A stretch of 64,000 nucleotides of DNA from contig CALOBN010000004.1 of the NCBI GenBank assembly GCA_942491555.1, positions 62,001-126,000 of the forward strand. Reading direction: 5' to 3'. Source of the DNA: Marinihelvus sp942491555 (lineage in GTDB: Bacteria; Pseudomonadota; Gammaproteobacteria; Xanthomonadales; SZUA-36). The notes under the pieces are model-generated. The model did not search any database. It was not told where the DNA came from and worked only from the letters and a program-made list of their open reading frames with translations. Shown here piece after piece: positions 48,995 to 57,239 of this stretch (positions within the stretch are counted from its first letter, which is position 1; every line of letters begins with the position of its first letter). The position numbers and the translations under genes are program-made.

Positions 48995-51653
48995 TGGAAA
49001 TCCCCCCCTGCTCGTCCGTCACCAGGTCGGAGTCCAGGCGCAATAAAATTTCAAGGCCGGTCCAGCGCAGAGCTTGCGGACGATGCACAAGCAGTTCGTT
49101 CACACCATTGCGGTACTCGTCCAACAGTCCGGTGAGTGTGGACTCCCATGAGGCCACCGTTGTCTTCCAGTCTGGAAACGGAATATCTTTGGCCGTTCCG
49201 GCCAGCTTCACGCTTTTGCCTTTGATATCCGGTGTTCCGGACCAGATCGCCTGCTTCATTTCTCCGCCGCGCAAGGACAGCAGGCCCACGCCCAATGGCG
49301 GTAACGGGTCGTCCTGACCGAGCACCGCGTAGAGCGGAAGTTGCAACTCACCGGGACGCTCATCACCCCAGCTCATTTTGGGCAGAGACCCGGTTTTATA
49401 GTCGAGCACCAGTGAGCCGGAAGGCACCGCATCCAGGCGGTCAAGACGAATCTTGAAGGTAAAGCCGGCAAGATCAGCCTCGCGGCTCTCTTCCAGCACC
49501 TGTGGCTGCCCCAGGGTCAGGGTTTGTTCACTGGCCAGCCATTCCAGCAACAAACTTTCGATGCGTCGCCGTTCTGCTTCAATCGCCGCCGGGGCCAGTC
49601 GTGCCCGCGCATCCCGCGACTCAAGCGCATGGTTCACTGCCGCTGAAACTTCCTCTGCCGCAGGCAGTCGATTCGACTTCAAATAGGGGTGGTAGAGTCG
49701 TTCTAATGCCCTGTGGACCAGCGATCCGGTGAATGCGGCGTCAGCAAAGGGATCAGGCGGTGCAGCAAAATGTGCATCTACGCGGTGCACCAGGAAGGCC
49801 GCCCAGGGGCAGGCAGACTGCAGATTGAGCACGCTCACCACGCTTTTGAGCGCGGTTGTCGGCCCGAGGTGTGGCCCGGTTTCGCGGGCAATTTCGAGCA
49901 ACTCATCCCGTCCGCCGGCAATGACCGGCTCGCCCGCCCCCGGCCAGACGGTTGCCGCCAGGCTGGTGCCGGACGCCACACCCTCTGTCTCCGTTATATC
50001 GAGCGCTTCAAGCAGCGGGCTCAATGATGTTTTAACTCCATCCACCTGCTCGGCGCGCGTAAAACTGATTCGCGGCGCACTGCTCAGAATGCCCTCCTGC
50101 AGGGACTCAAAATGTTCGAACTGCCGTTGCATATCGCTGCGCGGCAACCATCGGCTCAAAGAAAACGGCAGCAGTCGATTCATACGCACGGGCCCCGGCC
50201 AGTTACCGGCATGCAGGTTGATCACGCGCAGCTCATCAAAACGCCCTCCGGCAAGATTCTCAACCGGCAGCACCTGCACCGGGCACAATACACCACCGGC
50301 GCCGCGCATCTGCCTTTCCTGACACAGTTGTTTCAGATCCTGCAAGGCATCGCTGTCTGCCACATCACCCGAAAACTCAAGCTCCTCCAGGGCACCCCGA
50401 AATTGCTCCACCAGCTGCCCGGCCCGCTGCCCACGGGCAAAGGGGCCAGGCCAACCCCAATGGGATAACCAGGCGAAAAAGCGCCTCGATGCGGTTGTCT
50501 CACAGGTCGCTGCAGGAATGCGGCCGGATAATTCCAGCAGCGTGGGGCAATCGAATTTGCGGGCCAGATCTGCAGTAAACGCAAGGGTTGGCTGGTAACG
50601 GTTGGCGTCGCGCATGGCCAGCTCCAGACGGGCCCGTTCAGCTGACTCCCTATCCGCATCCTGCCATGCTGGCGACAACAGCCAGCGACTGATGAGCGCG
50701 AACGGTTGTGGACGCTGCATGCCACTAATGCTCAAGGCAAGCAGGTCAAAAGCCGCCTGTATCAATGGCTCATGCGCGAGCGAACTCCCACCGTGGAGGT
50801 GGTATACCGGCGACTCGGGCGTGGAAAGGGTCAGGGCATGGATGGGCTCAAAGGTCTGCCGAAAGGCCCGCTCCAGGCCCGGGCGCAGCGCCTGAAAGTC
50901 ATTCACCGCCACCGCGACGCGTTCTGCGCCGGCCTCGAGCTTTGCGCGGGCCCAGGCGGCTGCGGCCCAGATCTCCCGTTCACGGTCGATCATCCTTTCA
51001 GCAGTCACCTCATCTGCGAGCGGCCGATGTTGCTCATCGGGCAGTACCTGCACGCCACGTGACTGCAATGCTGTCAGCAAGCGGGACTCCAGAGGGGTCT
51101 GCTCGACAAAGCCGCGCAGCGTGATGCTTTCGGGAAGCGAAACATGCAAGGCGTGTGCAGACTCCAGCAACGCGGCAAGCTCACGAAGCGCCCCTGCGGC
51201 ATCCAGCCAGCCATGCGCATCAAGACTGGCATGCACGCGCTCGCGCCAGCGGCAGAAACCCTCATCTGACCAGCTGCGGCCGGGCACCCGGCCGGCGGGT
51301 ATCAACCAGTTCTCACAGAGACGATCGGCCTCCATGGCCTCCCGCGCCAGTGACTGAATGTCACCAGGCAGCAAATCCTGTTGGTCCGTAGCCTTGATTG
51401 CATTTTCCCACGTTCTGCGCAGCCGCAATTGCGATGGCTGAATGCGGCAGGCTTTGCCTGAAACCAGCAGCGCGCGCTCAAGTAAGCGACCAGCCCACAA
51501 GGAGAGTACATCAACCGGCGGGGCTGGACGGGCCGCGCCCGTGTCCTGTGGCCGGGCGGTAAAACAGCCAGCCAGAACCAGCTGCTGGATGCCGCGGTTG
51601 GGAACCAGTATCAGGGGCTCGCGCGTTGCGCCGGGGCTCATATCGCTGGACAA
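48984..51653 (-). CDS. AddB-like nuclease/inactivated helicase, DNA repair partner
   Basis: 889 residues from a TTG at 51653, or 885 from ATG 51641. The N-terminal part has only a relic of a helicase (LILVPNRGIQQLVLAGC, no GKT loop). The C-terminal part has a PD-(D/E)xK nuclease (SLVHRALERLY, FKIRLDRLDAVPSGSLVLDYKTGSLPKM, RPGELQLPLYAVL). It matches the arrangement I recall as TIGR03623, a probable DNA repair protein of beta- and gammaproteobacteria found next to AddA-like helicases. The last-Cys cluster of classic AddB Fe-S proteins is not visible. Partner of the AddA-like gene downstream. Confidence 0.85.
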   Translation of the reverse strand: MSSDMSPGATREPLILVPNRGIQQLVLAGCFTARPQDTGAARPAPPVDVLSLWAGRLLERALLVSGKACRIQPSQLRLRRTWENAIKATDQQDLLPGDIQSLAREAMEADRLCENWLIPAGRVPGRSWSDEGFCRWRERVHASLDAHGWLDAAGALRELAALLESAHALHVSLPESITLRGFVEQTPLESRLLTALQSRGVQVLPDEQHRPLADEVTAERMIDREREIWAAAAWARAKLEAGAERVAVAVNDFQALRPGLERAFRQTFEPIHALTLSTPESPVYHLHGGSSLAHEPLIQAAFDLLALSISGMQRPQPFALISRWLLSPAWQDADRESAERARLELAMRDANRYQPTLAFTADLARKFDCPTLLELSGRIPAATCETTASRRFFAWLSHWGWPGPFARGQRAGQLVEQFRGALEELEFSGDVADSDALQDLKQLCQERQMRGAGGVLCPVQVLPVENLAGGRFDELRVINLHAGNWPGPVRMNRLLPFSLSRWLPRSDMQRQFEHFESLQEGILSSAPRISFTRAEQVDGVKTSLSPLLEALDITETEGVASGTSLAATVWPGAGEPVIAGGRDELLEIARETGPHLGPTTALKSVVSVLNLQSACPWAAFLVHRVDAHFAAPPDPFADAAFTGSLVHRALERLYHPYLKSNRLPAAEEVSAAVNHALESRDARARLAPAAIEAERRRIESLLLEWLASEQTLTLGQPQVLEESREADLAGFTFKIRLDRLDAVPSGSLVLDYKTGSLPKMSWGDERPGELQLPLYAVLGQDDPLPPLGVGLLSLRGGEMKQAIWSGTPDIKGKSVKLAGTAKDIPFPDWKTTVASWESTLTGLLDEYRNGVNELLVHRPQALRWTGLEILLRLDSDLVTDEQGGISNEA

Positions 51654-51828
51654 CCTGATGTGAATAACAGCGCGAATGAAAGCCGGAACAGCTGGTGGTT
51701 TGGATGCAGGGCTGCATGCACATCTGGATGGTTGACTTTGATCATGGCGGAAAGTGTACGGGATTCCGTCTCAAAAACTGAGAACCAGCCGTTCACCCTG
51801 CGAACGCCGGCACTGCTACACTCACCCC

Positions 51829-52605
51829 ATGTGTGGAAAAGCCGCCGTATCGCATCTTTCCTGGAACGATATTTATGCCTGGGCCGGGAGTCTGACGCCA
51901 CCGGATAACCTTCCGGACGACCCGCAAACCCGGGTGAATATTTCGCCCTCCCGTCTGCGACGTAAGTCTGATCCGGACTCCATGGTGTGGGAAACCCTGC
52001 CCATTACCTATTTCGATGGCCGGCTGGACATCGCGGCATCGGCGATCTGGCCCTTCCTGCCCTTTTGGTCAAAAGGACAATTGCCCACGACCAAAGCCGG
52101 CAAGCTGTTGTCCACAGCCAATGCGCGTCTGAGGCGGGAAGACCCGCCCTTTGCACCGACCTTCATGACTTCCTGGAACAAAGATCATCGGGTCGTGGTC
52201 TGGGTATCCTGGTTTTATGAGTTTGACCGGCGTGTCCATCCCCAGACTCCCTGGGCCGTTTTTCCCCTGAACCGGCCCTTCTGGGCGCTCGCCGGCCTGG
52301 CCAGCTTCAGTCGCGATCAGACCGGTATACCGCACCCCAGTGTCGCGATCATTACCGTCGAACCCAACGCCGTGCTGACATCCGTTGGGCATCACCGCAG
52401 CCCTGCGATCCTGCCTGACGATGCAGCGGTTGAGCAGTGGTTGCATGGCGATCAGGGCAGCGCCCTGGAACTCCTGCAACCTCACGCCAATGAAAGTATG
52501 GGGGTCGAGGAAGTACCGATGGGCATCAAGATTCCTGGTAATGAAAACCTGGAATTACCAGCTTCACTGCTGGCAACAAAAAACGCCCCTCGTGAGGGGC
52601 GTTAA
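51829..52605 (+). CDS. SRAP domain protein (SOS response-associated peptidase, YedK/HMCES-like)
   Basis: 258 residues from ATG 51829. The initiator is followed by Cys2 (MCGKAAVSHLSW), which becomes the N-terminal nucleophile that crosslinks to abasic sites in single-stranded DNA. Other family marks are RVNISPSRLRR, IWPFLPFWSK, LLSTANARLRREDPPF, the catalytic Glu region VSWFYEFDRR and His in SVGHHRSPAILPDD. It protects abasic sites and processes the resulting DNA-protein crosslink. The gene is divergent from the AddB-like gene, about 175 bases away. Its last codons double as a hairpin terminator. Confidence 0.93.
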   Translation: MCGKAAVSHLSWNDIYAWAGSLTPPDNLPDDPQTRVNISPSRLRRKSDPDSMVWETLPITYFDGRLDIAASAIWPFLPFWSKGQLPTTKAGKLLSTANARLRREDPPFAPTFMTSWNKDHRVVVWVSWFYEFDRRVHPQTPWAVFPLNRPFWALAGLASFSRDQTGIPHPSVAIITVEPNAVLTSVGHHRSPAILPDDAAVEQWLHGDQGSALELLQPHANESMGVEEVPMGIKIPGNENLELPASLLATKNAPREGR

Positions 52606-52608
52606 TTT
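52582..52608 (+). terminator. Terminator hairpin overlapping the SRAP stop codon
   Basis: AACGCCCC and GGGGCGTT (52582-52589 and 52596-52603) form a perfect 8-pair stem with a 6-base loop and then AATTT. The stem encodes the last residues NAPREGR and the stop codon, so the transcript end is built into the coding sequence. An A run on the left side supports function in both directions. Confidence 0.7.
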
Positions 52609-52675
52609 GAATATTGTTGGCTCTGGACAACCTCAGCGGCTTTTCCAGCAGCCCATTTTATTAAGCGGAAGCGTC

Positions 52676-53209
52676 TTACCAACCCCAGGGCTTGGTTGGA
52701 CGCTCGCCAGCTTCAGCCACCGTTTCGACCTGGGTGTTAAGCTGTTCAGCCCGCGCCGCCAGTTCCGGCTTAAAGTCATTGCGGTAAGGCCAGCTGGAGG
52801 TATCCGTCGCTGTCTGCCTTTCCATGTCATAACCGGTCAGCAGGTTGCGAACTGAACCTGCAGATGTTGATTTTGTTCCACGGTCCATAGCGGTTTTCTC
52901 ATGCGAGCGTTGGTACAACTCGAGAGTGGACCAGTCTTTTGATTTGGAAGGACTGAGGGTTTCCCGCTTAAAGCGCTGCCCCACGATTCTTCCGGACGGC
53001 GCATTACCGGAATTGCCCCATCCCCAGGGTGCGGGAGCGGCAACTTGACCGGAACTTAAATGCGCCAGGCGTGCTTCGTTACCGGAACGCCCTCTGGGCG
53101 CCATGGTTCGGTAAGCGGATTTGCCGGCCACCATCATGGACCGTGCGGTCCAGACGATAACGGCGGCTGCGATAACTCCTGCAACGATAAGTGCGGCGTA
53201 AAACAGCAT
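52676..53209 (-). CDS. Small membrane-anchored protein with a disordered tail, unknown function
   Basis: 177 residues from ATG 53209. One N-terminal helix (MLFYAALIVAGVIAAAVIVWTAR) is followed by a polar, Ser/Gly/Pro-rich, low-complexity region with VAAPAPWGWGNSG in the middle, and the protein ends in PTKPWGW, giving two WGW motifs. An ATG at 53365 would prepend 52 Arg-rich residues that look like noncoding sequence, so I prefer the later start, although its ribosome binding site is weak. I do not recognise the family. The leader upstream is long and hairpin-rich. Confidence 0.55.
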   Translation of the reverse strand: MLFYAALIVAGVIAAAVIVWTARSMMVAGKSAYRTMAPRGRSGNEARLAHLSSGQVAAPAPWGWGNSGNAPSGRIVGQRFKRETLSPSKSKDWSTLELYQRSHEKTAMDRGTKSTSAGSVRNLLTGYDMERQTATDTSSWPYRNDFKPELAARAEQLNTQVETVAEAGERPTKPWGW

Positions 53210-53608
53210 GATTGAGATCCCGATTCCACTGATCCGGTCTGTTCGAAATTCGTTTTCGAACCTCCGGCTCACCCCTTGGGGAAGCGATCCCGTATTGTTC
53301 GGGTAGGCGCGTAACGTCCTGATATATCGCTGTTTACGCACCCTCTGCTTCCGGCAGAGTGGCAATTTGCAGTGCCATTCATTGGCCTGCGCCGTGGCCC
53401 GGATGCCTTTTCCGGACCTGGATCTCCTGTCTCACAAACTCAAATCGTGCGTCCGTGCAGGGGGATTACGGACAGGTGATTGCTATTAAGGTTACACCAA
53501 TGCAACATTTCAGGCAATAAGTACGAATATTTCTTCGCTCTTGAACTGGAGTACTGCACTCAGGCCAAAAAGTTGGTTGGGGACCCCTGCGCTCAGGACC
53601 GGACGGAT
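53210..53608 (-). other. Hairpin-rich noncoding leader of about 400 bases
   Basis: No credible gene. Inverted repeats occur one after another: GTTCGAAA/TTTCGAAC (53241-53261), CCCC/GGGG, CCCG/CGGG near 53290, CTCTGC/GCAGAG (53343-53359), GGCA/TGCC, GTCCGT/ACGGAC (53451-53473). Two 11-base direct repeats CTGCACTCAGG and CTGCGCTCAGG lie at 53554 and 53587. Could be a structured RNA leader for the gene at 53209 or simply a spacer. No known riboswitch consensus was recognised. Confidence 0.4.
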
Positions 53609-54532
53609 TCATGTCCGGGGCAACAAGCTCAGCCATCGGGCTAAAGTGATCAGAATCGACTCATCGAGGGCACGCGCATAGTTGGTAAAGCTATTGGGAT
53701 TCCATGGGGTGCCCGGCGGAGGACCGTGCGGAAATTGAGCGGGCGGCCACAAGTCCGGGTCCCAATGGGATCCTCCCCGAATGGCGAACAGATGGCTGCG
53801 CGCACCGTCGTGAATAATGACGCCCCCGCCGGAAGCGCCGAGTCCGGAGTCACAGTCATCCAATAGCTGCCCGGACCAGGCACCACCACCGATATCGGTG
53901 GTCACGGAATGTACGCCCTGGCAACCGCTGGTAACGCTCACCTCGCCCTTGGTCTGATCCCAGGCCACGAGGCCCAGCGACCCGCGGCGGGTATCGGCCG
54001 GAGCGCCCCCGGGCAACCGCCCGGGCGGGAAACCGAACCAGGGCGGTGGCGGCTCCCAGTCCGGCCCCAACCAGAAAAAAGCCCAGTCACCACCGCCCTG
54101 TTCAGGATCGGAGGGCATGGCAGCAGGTCGAAATCCACCCAATAGCTGGTGGCTCCGGGTTAGCGGTGCCGTGTAACCGGGCAACTCTGCCAAACCCATA
54201 AAGGCAAAACGGCATTCATTCCAGGGCGTGCCCTGCTGAAGGTCATAAAGCACATGTGCCGCTGTCGCCAGAACAACACCAGCAAGGTCTGGCGCCAGTG
54301 CAGTGACATCCAACAAGGTCGCCGAACCGCGCACCTCGCCATCACAGACCAAAGTTCCGCTTCCCCGATACCAGTCAGCCGTCGGGGGCGGATAACCACC
54401 AACGCTGATACTCCTGCGATCATCCTCAGGGCCATTGTCCGGATCACCATCACCGAACACCCCTGCCACCACCGGCATGGCAGCCGGTAACGTGGTCAGA
54501 ATCATCAGGGCGGTCAAGATGAAACGCGACAT
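53609..54532 (-). CDS. Secreted trypsin-like serine protease
   Basis: 307 residues from ATG 54532 (another ATG at 54556). Signal peptide MSRFILTALMILTTLPAAMPVVAG is followed by an acidic spacer. Chymotrypsin-fold triad: His in VLATAAHVLYD, Asp in GGGDWAFFWLG, Ser in DSGLGASGGGVIIH, with the oxyanion-hole Gly context. A Pro/Gly/Trp-rich insertion (WEPPPPWFGFPPGRLPGG) lies between Asp and Ser. Exported, substrate unknown. Divergent from tusA-moaC. Confidence 0.88.
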   Translation of the reverse strand: MSRFILTALMILTTLPAAMPVVAGVFGDGDPDNGPEDDRRSISVGGYPPPTADWYRGSGTLVCDGEVRGSATLLDVTALAPDLAGVVLATAAHVLYDLQQGTPWNECRFAFMGLAELPGYTAPLTRSHQLLGGFRPAAMPSDPEQGGGDWAFFWLGPDWEPPPPWFGFPPGRLPGGAPADTRRGSLGLVAWDQTKGEVSVTSGCQGVHSVTTDIGGGAWSGQLLDDCDSGLGASGGGVIIHDGARSHLFAIRGGSHWDPDLWPPAQFPHGPPPGTPWNPNSFTNYARALDESILITLARWLSLLPRT

Positions 54533-54640
54533 GGCTATATCGGTACCTGCGAGCAAAGAAGGGAGACTAGCGAGCCGCCGGCGGCATGGTCAAGTATCGA
54601 CCTTTGCCATTCGGGGCAGATCGGGGACAATACTACCTTG

Positions 54641-54892
54641 ATGAATCTGCAGACCAACAATGTCGACGCACGAGGTTTGATGTGCCCCGAGCCGCTGCAC
54701 CGCGCCGAACTGGCAATCCGTGAACTGGCGGCGGGCGGAGTGCTGCGTATTGTGGCTACTGACCCTGCCGCACCCCTCGATCTGGAAGCCTGGTGCCTGC
54801 GTCGTCAACATGAATTCATGAGTTGCGAGGCACAAGGCGACAGTTGGGTCATTTGTGTTCGTAAAGGCAATCACCAGGAGCCATCACGATGA
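54641..54892 (+). CDS. TusA-like sulfur carrier protein
   Basis: 83 residues from ATG 54641. The conserved catalytic Cys is in DARGLMCPEPLHRAELAIREL, the TusA/SirA motif (CPxP), followed by LRIVATDPAAPLDLEAWCLRRQHEF. TusA relays sulfur from cysteine desulfurase IscS, in E. coli for tRNA thiouridine and with an effect on molybdopterin synthesis. Here the stop overlaps the moaC start as ATGA, so the protein is probably dedicated to the molybdenum cofactor pathway. That link is by context only. Confidence 0.88.
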   Translation: MNLQTNNVDARGLMCPEPLHRAELAIRELAAGGVLRIVATDPAAPLDLEAWCLRRQHEFMSCEAQGDSWVICVRKGNHQEPSR

Positions 54893-55407
54893 GTGATAAC
54901 CATCTACCCGCTGCAGACCAGCGATTCGCAATGGCTGACGTGTCTGCAAAACCCGCGACGCTGCGTCGCGCGCTCGCGCGTGGCTCCATCCTGCTCGGCA
55001 AGGAGGCATTTGAAGCACTGCGTGACGGCAAGGTCCCCAAAGGCGATCCCCTGGCGATGGCAGAAATCGCAGGCATTCAGGCTGCCAAGCTCACCCCGCA
55101 ATTGCTGCCGCTGTGTCACCCGATCTCCCTGAGCCGGATCGCTATCCATACGCAACTTGATGCCCGGCGCTACGCGGTAAAGGTCTATGCGCTGGCGGAA
55201 ATTAACGAGCGCACCGGGGTCGAGATGGAAGCGCTTACCGGGCTGAATGTCGCATTACTTACCCTTTGGGATCTGTGCAAACCGCTGAACCCGGCGCTTG
55301 AATTGACCGATATCCTGCTGCTCTACAAGTCCGGTGGGAAAAAAGGCGAATGGCAGCATCCCGGGGGACTGGATGCCGCGGAACAGGCTTTACTCGACGC
55401 CAATTGA
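54889..55407 (+). CDS. moaC: Cyclic pyranopterin monophosphate synthase
   Basis: 172 residues. Family motifs: MADVSAKPATLRRALARG, VPKGDPLAMAEIAGIQAAKLTPQLLPLCHPI, EINERTGVEMEALTGLNVALLTLWDLCK (the acidic residue after LW corresponds to the catalytic Asp). It completes the first step of molybdenum cofactor synthesis by turning the MoaA product into cPMP. It is coupled to tusA by an ATGA overlap and its 3' end overlaps moaE on the opposite strand by 18 bases. Confidence 0.97.
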   Translation: MSDNHLPAADQRFAMADVSAKPATLRRALARGSILLGKEAFEALRDGKVPKGDPLAMAEIAGIQAAKLTPQLLPLCHPISLSRIAIHTQLDARRYAVKVYALAEINERTGVEMEALTGLNVALLTLWDLCKPLNPALELTDILLLYKSGGKKGEWQHPGGLDAAEQALLDAN

Positions 55408-55866
55408 GGGTTCCCGTGGCGGGGCGGCCGGATGCTCCTTATGCTGTCCACAGCGTTGGCAGTTGACCCAGTTTAATGAACCATCCCGATAATGCTCACG
55501 CTTCCAGATCGGCAAGCGGTGTTTCACCTCGTCGATAATGTATCTGGCGGCCTGAAAGGCTTCGTCGCGATGGGCTGCGACCACGCCGACGATGACGGCA
55601 ACGTCACCAATCGATAACAAGCCGCCGCGGTGGGCCCCGCCGGCCTGCTCAATGTTCCAGCGTTGCGCGGCTTCATCCAGAATTCGCCGGCCTTCACTGA
55701 GTGCGATGGGTTCGTAAATTTCGTATTCCAGGCGATCAACCTGGCGCCCCTCATTGTGATTGCGCACCCGGCCTTCGAAAATGACCGCCGCACCTGAGGC
55801 ATGATTTTCAAGAGATGCCCGGAAGGCGGCCACATCAATCTCCCGGTTGCCGACCACAAAGCTCAT
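55390..55866 (-). CDS. moaE: Molybdopterin synthase catalytic subunit
   Basis: 158 residues. Motifs: GAAVIFEGRVRNHNEGRQVDRLEYEIYEPIALSEGRRIL, HRGGLLSIGDVAVIVGVVAAHRDEAFQAARYIIDEVKHRLPIWKREHY with the active-site Lys of the last segment. With thiocarboxylated MoaD it converts cPMP to molybdopterin. The start overlaps the moaD stop by 4 bases. The extreme C-terminus overlaps moaC convergently, so it may vary between strains. Confidence 0.96.
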   Translation of the reverse strand: MSFVVGNREIDVAAFRASLENHASGAAVIFEGRVRNHNEGRQVDRLEYEIYEPIALSEGRRILDEAAQRWNIEQAGGAHRGGLLSIGDVAVIVGVVAAHRDEAFQAARYIIDEVKHRLPIWKREHYRDGSLNWVNCQRCGQHKEHPAAPPREPSIGVE

Positions 55867-56108
55867 CCGCCGGCTACCGGAGGAAAAAACAGCACTTCAT
55901 CACCGTCCTCGAATCCATCCTGCCAATCAGCGAGCACATCGTTTCGCGCAACCTTGGCAGCCGATTCCTCATGCAGTGCATCGTGACGGACAACCATCTC
56001 GCCAAACAGCTCAGCCAGGTTCTTCGCCGAGCTGACCACCTGCTCTTCACTGGTACCGGCGGCATCCCGAAATGCGGCGAAATAACGAATATGAACCGTC
56101 TTCATCAC
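55863..56108 (-). CDS. moaD: Molybdopterin synthase sulfur carrier subunit
   Basis: 81 residues, ubiquitin-like fold beginning VHIRYFAAFRDAAGTSEEQV and ending in the essential Gly-Gly (FFPPVAGG), which receives the thiocarboxylate sulfur. The ATG overlaps the moaA stop by 4 bases and the gene overlaps moaE by 4. Slightly weak similarity in the middle (ARNDVLADWQDGFEDGDEVLFFPP) is normal for the family. Confidence 0.95.
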   Translation of the reverse strand: MMKTVHIRYFAAFRDAAGTSEEQVVSSAKNLAELFGEMVVRHDALHEESAAKVARNDVLADWQDGFEDGDEVLFFPPVAGG

Positions 56109-57172
56109 CCACCCATCCGAAACATTTCAACGCGATCCTTGTCGAGTACGGTTTCGCTGCGCACCTCGCTGTAGCGGTCATCCCGACCGGCCCATCGACC
56201 ACGGAGATATTCCAGCAACTGTGCATCACCTGACTGACGCAGCAGCGGGCGCAACGCCGCACCACGGTTGGCAAACAGGCAGGTGTAGAAGTTACCATCT
56301 GCAGTGACGCGCGCTCGCGTGCAGTCACCGCAGAAAGGTTGCGTTATGGAGCTGATAAAGCCCAGCTCACCGCCACCGTCCTCAAAGGCATAGCGCCGGG
56401 CAGTCTCGCCGACCACGCGGCTGGCCAAAGGCCGCAAAGGCCACCGGGCGTGAAGGCGCTCAAGCAGCTCCGCGCTGGGCACCACCTGCTCGCGGCTCCA
56501 GTGATTCAGGTTGCCCACGTCCATAAACTCGATAAGCCGCACAATGTGGCCGGAGCCCCGGAAATGATCAACCAGGGACTCTACCCCCTGATCATTGACG
56601 CCTCGTTGCACAACCGTGTTGATCTTGAGCTCGCCAAAACCGGCCTGCTCTGCCGCTGCAATACCTGCCAACACTTCGTCGACGCTTCCGCGCCCTCCTG
56701 ACATGGCCAGGAATGTGTCCTGATCGATACTGTCCAGGCTGATCGTGATCCGGCCGAGACCGGCGTCACGCAGGGCCCGGGCATGCCGGGGCAACAAGAT
56801 AGCGTTGGTAGTCAGTGCAAGGTCTTCGATACCCGGGATAGCAGCGATACGGCCGACCAGACCGGGCAGACCAACCCGCAATAAAGGCTCACCGCCGGTT
56901 AACCTGATCTTGCTGACACCAAGATTGACGAAGACCCGCACCAAACGCACCAGCTCATCATCAGTCAGCAATTGCTCTTTGGGCAGAAAAACACCCTGCC
57001 CGTGCATGGATTCCTCGGGCATGCAGTAGGTGCAGCGCAAATTGCACCGGTCGAGCACAGACAGGCGCAAATCCCGTAATGGACGGGTGAGCCGGTCGCG
57101 CGGTTGATCATGGGGCTCTGCAGAACGATCTTGCAGCGGCTGCAGGCCGAGGAGATTGCTGGTTTGACTCAT
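56105..57172 (-). CDS. moaA: GTP 3',8-cyclase
   Basis: 355 residues. Radical SAM motif CNLRCTYCMPEE near residue 40 and a second cluster site with CGDCTRARVTADGNFYTCLF at the C-terminal part. The C-terminal Gly-Gly (FRMGG) that activates the radical chemistry is present. A start at 57172 gives the usual length. It forms 3',8-cH2GTP from GTP, which MoaC then rearranges. First gene of moaA-moaD-moaE; the moaC gene is divided off on the other strand. Confidence 0.97.
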   Translation of the reverse strand: MSQTSNLLGLQPLQDRSAEPHDQPRDRLTRPLRDLRLSVLDRCNLRCTYCMPEESMHGQGVFLPKEQLLTDDELVRLVRVFVNLGVSKIRLTGGEPLLRVGLPGLVGRIAAIPGIEDLALTTNAILLPRHARALRDAGLGRITISLDSIDQDTFLAMSGGRGSVDEVLAGIAAAEQAGFGELKINTVVQRGVNDQGVESLVDHFRGSGHIVRLIEFMDVGNLNHWSREQVVPSAELLERLHARWPLRPLASRVVGETARRYAFEDGGGELGFISSITQPFCGDCTRARVTADGNFYTCLFANRGAALRPLLRQSGDAQLLEYLRGRWAGRDDRYSEVRSETVLDKDRVEMFRMGG

Positions 57173-57239
57173 GGAAAACGAGTTTAACTATTCCAGCAAA
57201 TGCTTGCCGTGAAATTGCATGCAACGACAACACCCGGAG

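Noticed and set aside
53210..53365. 52-residue extension of the small membrane protein
   Set aside because: Arg-rich, translated from the hairpin-rich leader, and it would bury the N-terminal membrane helix.
53210..53608. Cyclic-di-GMP (GEMM) or other known riboswitch
   Set aside because: I compared the leader by eye with the conserved GEMM core and did not find it; only generic hairpins are visible.
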